Assembly (NCBI GenBank): GCA_002314775.1
Contig: DCHE01000034.1
Span: 1 to 43,495 of the forward strand
Source of the DNA: Lachnospiraceae bacterium UBA1760
GTDB taxonomy: Bacteria; Bacillota; Clostridia; Lachnospirales; Lachnospiraceae
Reading direction: 5' to 3'
Length of the DNA stretch: 43,495 bases
Shown here: piece after piece, positions 43,459-43,495 of the stretch
How positions within the stretch are numbered: the first letter of the stretch is position 1
Layout of the letters: every line of letters begins with the position of its first letter
Notes under the pieces: model-generated
Seen by the model: only the letters and a program-made list of their open reading frames with translations
Databases searched by the model: none
Told to the model about the DNA's origin: nothing
Translations under genes and position numbers: made by a program

Positions 43459-43495
43459 TGTGTTTGTCGTGATTTAATGTGTGGTGTTGTTTGTA

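Overview
The window looks like a chromosomal segment of an anaerobic gut or rumen Firmicute, most likely a Lachnospiraceae member (Roseburia / Butyrivibrio / Pseudobutyrivibrio type). The support is AT-rich DNA with strong AGGAGG ribosome binding sites, Clostridia-type TsaE-TsaB-RimI gene order, carbohydrate-uptake permeases of the LplB/LplC type, a YesN-like response regulator, a Cna-B surface protein and a DUF4867 gene. The genus is inference.

Layout. (1) 1-7770, minus strand: the 5' end of a tRNA-Ser cut by the window edge, then (in transcription order from the right) an HD-GYP c-di-GMP phosphodiesterase, a dCMP deaminase, a YcxB-like membrane protein, and a housekeeping string tsaE-tsaB-rimI-rnz-tsaD-ispD: t6A tRNA modification, ribosomal protein acetylation, tRNA 3' processing and isoprenoid precursor synthesis. 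A degenerate ~43-bp tandem array starts inside the 3' end of tsaD and fills the gap before ispD. (2) 7976-19473: a plant-glycan locus. Minus strand: GH31 alpha-xylosidase, GH3 beta-glycosidase, xylulokinase, DUF4867 protein and a FucI/AraA-superfamily isomerase. Divergent plus strand: a carbohydrate-esterase-like alpha/beta hydrolase and a YesN/AraC-type response regulator. Together they would cleave xylose-decorated oligosaccharides (xyloglucan-like) and send xylose to xylulose 5-phosphate. (3) 19575-37595, minus strand: two giant genes in tandem. One is a ~3746-residue secreted, wall-associated protein with Ig-like and Cna-B modules. The other is a ~2103-residue cytosolic coiled-coil protein with an embedded UbiB/ABC1-type kinase domain. 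(4) 37942-43126, minus strand: a carbohydrate ABC importer operon (two permeases, solute-binding lipoprotein, DUF624/YesL protein) with no ATPase gene.

The most unusual items are the UbiB-like kinase inside a giant helical protein, and a family of large inverted-repeat elements. Two of these (near 9.6 kb and 43.35 kb) share a conserved core, while their flanking arms differ between copies yet are complementary within each copy. A third large hairpin element lies between the two giant genes. No CRISPR array, transposase, phage gene or rRNA was seen.
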